This document shows positions 6,971 to 8,524 of a DNA stretch of 8,524 bases, one piece after another. A program made the translations under genes and the position numbers. The notes under the pieces were generated by a model. The model saw only the letters and a program-made list of their open reading frames with translations, was not told the DNA's origin and did not search any database. How positions within the stretch are numbered: the first letter of the stretch is position 1; each line of letters begins with the position of its first letter. The stretch is from DASSNR01 sp036278935 (GTDB lineage: Bacteria > Gemmatimonadota > Gemmatimonadetes > Gemmatimonadales > Gemmatimonadaceae): contig DASUKA010000091.1 in NCBI GenBank assembly GCA_036278935.1, positions 1 through 8,524 of the forward strand. The letters are read 5' to 3'.

Positions 6971-7085
6971 AGGGTGCCGGGAGCAGGGTTTGGGGTATCG
7001 GGAAACAGCTATGGATGTGGAGGTCTCTGCCCGCCTACCCGACACCCTACTCCCTATACCCTGCCGTAATGCCTCCCGGCACCCT
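6971..7085. repeat. Inverted pair of G-rich heptamer blocks between the permease and the adenosyltransferase genes
   Basis: The left block, 6971-7005, reads as five 7-bp units on the plus strand: AGGGTGC, CGGGAGC, AGGGTTT, GGGGTAT, CGGGAAA. The right block lies in the opposite orientation. On the minus strand, 7085-7073 repeats AGGGTGCCGGGAG exactly, and 7063-7036 gives AGGGTAT, AGGGAGT, AGGGTGT, CGGGTAG. The outer 13-bp arms (6971-6983 and 7073-7085) are perfect, CAGGGT/ACCCTG pairs inside them, and T(A/G)TCGGG forms the inner ends. The right arm looks like the fuller version and the left like one with internal deletions. It could fold as a long imperfect hairpin in RNA. No T-run follows, and no mobile-element gene is inside. 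Confidence 0.65.
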
Positions 7086-7110
7086 GCTGCTCCGCAGTAC
7101 ATTCCCCTTC

Positions 7111-7656
7111 ATGAAGATCTATACCCGCACCGGCGACCGTGGGGAGACCGGGCTCTTCGGCGGTGGCCGCGTGCCCAAGGACAACGCTCGCGTTGACGCC
7201 TACGGCGATGTGGACGAGCTCAACTCGGCCATCGGCATGGCGCGCGCGGCCGCGTCCATGCCGCGCATCGATGAAGTGCTCGTCCCCGTGCAGCGCGATC
7301 TCTTCGGGCTCGGTGCACTGCTCGCTACGCCCGATCTCGAGAAGATGCGGCAGCAACTCGAGAAGGCGCGGATCGATGACGAGCGCGTCGCCGAGCTCGA
7401 GCGGGCGATCGATCAGGGCGACGCCGAGCTCGAGCCACTGCGCGCCTTCGTGCTCCCGGGCGGCAGCCCCAAGGCCGCGGCCCTCCACGTGGCACGCACG
7501 GTGTGTCGCCGCGCCGAGCGCAAGGTCGTCTCGCTCTCGCACGAGGTGGACATCCCGCCCATTGTCCTTACCTACCTGAATCGCCTCTCCGACCTCTTGT
7601 TCACGCTCGCACGGGTTGCCAATGCGCGCGATGGCGTGGGTGAGGTGACATGGTGA
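7111..7656 (+). CDS. pduO: Cob(I)yrinic acid a,c-diamide adenosyltransferase, PduO type
   Basis: The product (181 aa from the ATG at 7111) transfers the adenosyl group of ATP to reduced corrinoid to make coenzyme B12, in the cytoplasm. The ATP-binding start K-I-Y-T-R-T-G-D-R-G-E-T-G-L-F-G-G is at residues 2-18. The PduO motif Y-G-D-V-D-E-L-N-S-A-I-G is at 31-42, Q-R-D-L-F-G-L-G-A at 61-69, and F-V-L-P-G-G at 113-118. The helix with R-T-V-C-R-R-A-E-R is at 129-137, and Y-L-N-R-L-S-D-L-L-F at 155-164. The length suits the family. The frame is open to an ATG at 7015, but that stretch is G-rich repeat DNA and homology begins at 7111; no clear Shine-Dalgarno precedes it. The stop overlaps an ATG of the downstream frame (7650) by 7 bp. 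CobA-type enzymes are excluded by sequence. The symbol names the family type only; no propanediol operon is seen. Confidence 0.93.
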   Translation: MKIYTRTGDRGETGLFGGGRVPKDNARVDAYGDVDELNSAIGMARAAASMPRIDEVLVPVQRDLFGLGALLATPDLEKMRQQLEKARIDDERVAELERAIDQGDAELEPLRAFVLPGGSPKAAALHVARTVCRRAERKVVSLSHEVDIPPIVLTYLNRLSDLLFTLARVANARDGVGEVTW

Positions 7657-8524
7657 GGCGCGAAGAGATGGAGAGGAGACAGGAGAAAGGCGAGAGGCGA
7701 AGGGGCGGGTCAGTGAGTCAGCGGGTCGGTGAGTCAGAAACGGCTCGCGGGGGCAAGGCCCTCTCTCCCGCCAGCTGTTCCACTCACAACTCAGAACTCA
7801 CAACCCAGAACTCACAGCCCACAACCCACAACTCACACCTCCCTCCTCTCGTCTCCCGCATCGCCCTCCCGGGCTACGAGATCCTCGTCGCCCCCGGCGT
7901 TCTGGATCGCGTGGGCGAGGTGGCGCGCGAGGCGGCGCCGGCACATCGATACGCTATCATCACCGATACGAATGTTGAGCCGCTCTATGCGGGGCGTGTG
8001 ACGGCGTCGTTCGGCACCGCCGAATCGGACGTGTTCCGCGTGCAGGCCGGCGAAGCGCAGAAAACACGAGAGAGCTGGGCGCACCTCACGGACGAAATGC
8101 TGGCGCGTGGCTTCGGCCGCGACTCGTGCACCATCGCGCTGGGCGGCGGGGTGGTGGGTGATCTCGCCGGCTTCGTCGCCGCCACCTTCATGCGCGGCAT
8201 TCCGTTCATCCAGGTGCCCACCACGCTGCTGGCGATGATCGACGCCTCGATTGGCGGGAAGACCGGTGTGGACGCGCCCGCCGGCAAGAATCTCGTCGGT
8301 GCCTTCCACCATCCCGCGGCCGTGCTGGCCGATCCCGGGGCGCTGGCGACGCTCCCCTCGCCCGAGCTCCGCGCCGGGTTGGCCGAAGCGATCAAGCACG
8401 GCGTGATCGCCGACGCCGCGTACTTCAAGCAAGTTGCCGACTGCGCGCCGCAACTCGCCGACGTCCCTTCGGGGGACACCATGCAGGCCATCATTACACG
8501 GAGCATCGAGATCAAGGCCGGCGT
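7650..8524 (+). CDS. aroB: 3-dehydroquinate synthase, partial at right edge, start uncertain
   Basis: AroB converts DAHP to 3-dehydroquinate with NAD+ and a metal ion, the second step of the shikimate pathway. Recognisable sequence begins at about 7851 (V-S-R-I-A-L-P-G-Y-E-I-L-V-A-P-G) and runs to the window end. It includes G-G-G-V-V-G-D-L-A-G-F (NAD+ site, 8142-8174), Q-V-P-T-T-L-L-A-M-I-D-A-S-I-G-G-K-T-G-V-D (8211-8273), G-K-N-L-V-G-A-F-H-H-P (8283-8315), and A-E-A-I-K-H-G with the metal-ligand glutamate (8385-8405). The two later metal-ligand histidines lie beyond the window. The start is unclear: the frame is open back to ATG 7650, which overlaps the previous stop, with ATG 7668 and GTG 7713 as alternatives. 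There is no ATG, GTG or TTG between 7716 and 7850. About 46-67 leader codons are therefore repeat-derived low-complexity sequence. The upstream start is the formal choice. Confidence 0.88.
   Translation, partial: MVRREEMERRQEKGERRRGGSVSQRVGESETARGGKALSPASCSTHNSELTTQNSQPTTHNSHLPPLVSRIALPGYEILVAPGVLDRVGEVAREAAPAHRYAIITDTNVEPLYAGRVTASFGTAESDVFRVQAGEAQKTRESWAHLTDEMLARGFGRDSCTIALGGGVVGDLAGFVAATFMRGIPFIQVPTTLLAMIDASIGGKTGVDAPAGKNLVGAFHHPAAVLADPGALATLPSPELRAGLAEAIKHGVIADAAYFKQVADCAPQLADVPSGDTMQAIITRSIEIKAG
7671..7738 (+). repeat. Purine-rich heptamer block and 16-bp tandem repeat after pduO
   Basis: The stretch 7681-7703 reads AGGAGAA, AGGCGAG, AGGCGAA, GG and matches, in the other orientation, the block at 1628-1653. 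It is followed by two 16-bp units, GGGTCAGTGAGTCAGC (7707-7722) and GGGTCGGTGAGTCAGA (7723-7738), alike at 14 of 16 positions. Both lie inside the open frame leading into aroB and add an R/E/G/S-rich peptide if translated. Confidence 0.6.
7782..7837 (+). repeat. Array of eight ACTCACA-type heptamers
   Basis: Eight consecutive 7-bp units fill the stretch with no gaps: ACTCACA, ACTCAGA, ACTCACA, ACCCAGA, ACTCACA, GCCCACA, ACCCACA, ACTCACA. The consensus is RCYCASA. The array has no stop in the aroB frame, where it encodes a T-H-N-S-E-L-T-T-Q-N-S-Q-like peptide. It ends 13 bp before the first recognisable aroB codon. Its length of 56 bp is not a multiple of three, so gaining or losing one unit would change the frame. 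Confidence 0.85.

Noticed and set aside
7015..7110. N-terminal extension of the corrinoid adenosyltransferase from ATG 7015
   Set aside because: The extension is translated from the inverted heptamer repeat, and the family begins at M-K-I-Y-T-R-T-G at 7111.
7782..7837. Heptamer array as a CRISPR array
   Set aside because: Units are 7 bp and contiguous with no spacers, and no cas gene is present.

Overview
The window is high-GC bacterial DNA carrying eight protein-coding genes: seven complete, and one cut by the right edge. No rRNA, tRNA, CRISPR array, transposase or phage gene was seen. The best phylum guess is Gemmatimonadota, with Acidobacteriota next. The reasons are a PadR regulator paired with a duplicated orphan MacB-type permease (ADOP), a secreted carboxypeptidase-regulatory/TonB-plug-like protein without a barrel, a small lipoprotein opening with a GTYRL..IDG..MP motif, and a soluble Ser/Thr kinase. 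This assignment is inference from gene content; no marker gene is present.

Layout from left to right. (1) 17-493 (+) encodes a small lipoprotein of unknown function. It converges on (2) 676-1617 (-), the secreted plug-like protein. That gene lies 36 bp downstream of (3) 1654-2670 (-), a thioredoxin-reductase-like ferredoxin--NADP+ reductase, so 3 and 2 could share a transcript. (4) 2734-3774 (+) is a cytosolic Ser/Thr protein kinase, divergent from the reductase across a 63-bp gap. (5) 3919-4248 (+) is a PadR regulator and (6) 4266-6962 (+) an 898-aa ADOP permease. They form a two-gene operon preceded by a promoter-like element with a perfect 11-bp inverted repeat. (7) 7111-7656 (+) is a PduO-type corrinoid adenosyltransferase. 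(8) 7650-8524 (+) is aroB, 3-dehydroquinate synthase, cut by the window end.

The unusual structure lies mainly in four of the gaps (1618-1653, 3775-3918, 6963-7110, 7657-7850). Each holds degenerate short tandem repeats with a 7-bp period: AGGCGAA-type, ACTCACA-type and NGGGNNN-type. The last type occurs as two oppositely oriented blocks that make a long inverted repeat in front of the corrinoid adenosyltransferase gene. The most striking array, eight ACTCACA-like heptamers at 7782-7837, lies inside the open frame that continues into aroB. The aroB core has no ATG, GTG or TTG start close to its expected N-terminus. The available starts lie upstream of the repeats, so the enzyme either carries a low-complexity leader or uses an unconventional start. 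A change of one 7-bp unit would shift the frame.

The genes do not form one obvious pathway. The clearest functional unit is the PadR-ADOP pair (regulated export or envelope stress permease). The others are housekeeping (aroB, corrinoid adenosylation, ferredoxin/NADPH redox) or lineage-type envelope and signalling proteins. I found no convincing new defence or mobile system here.
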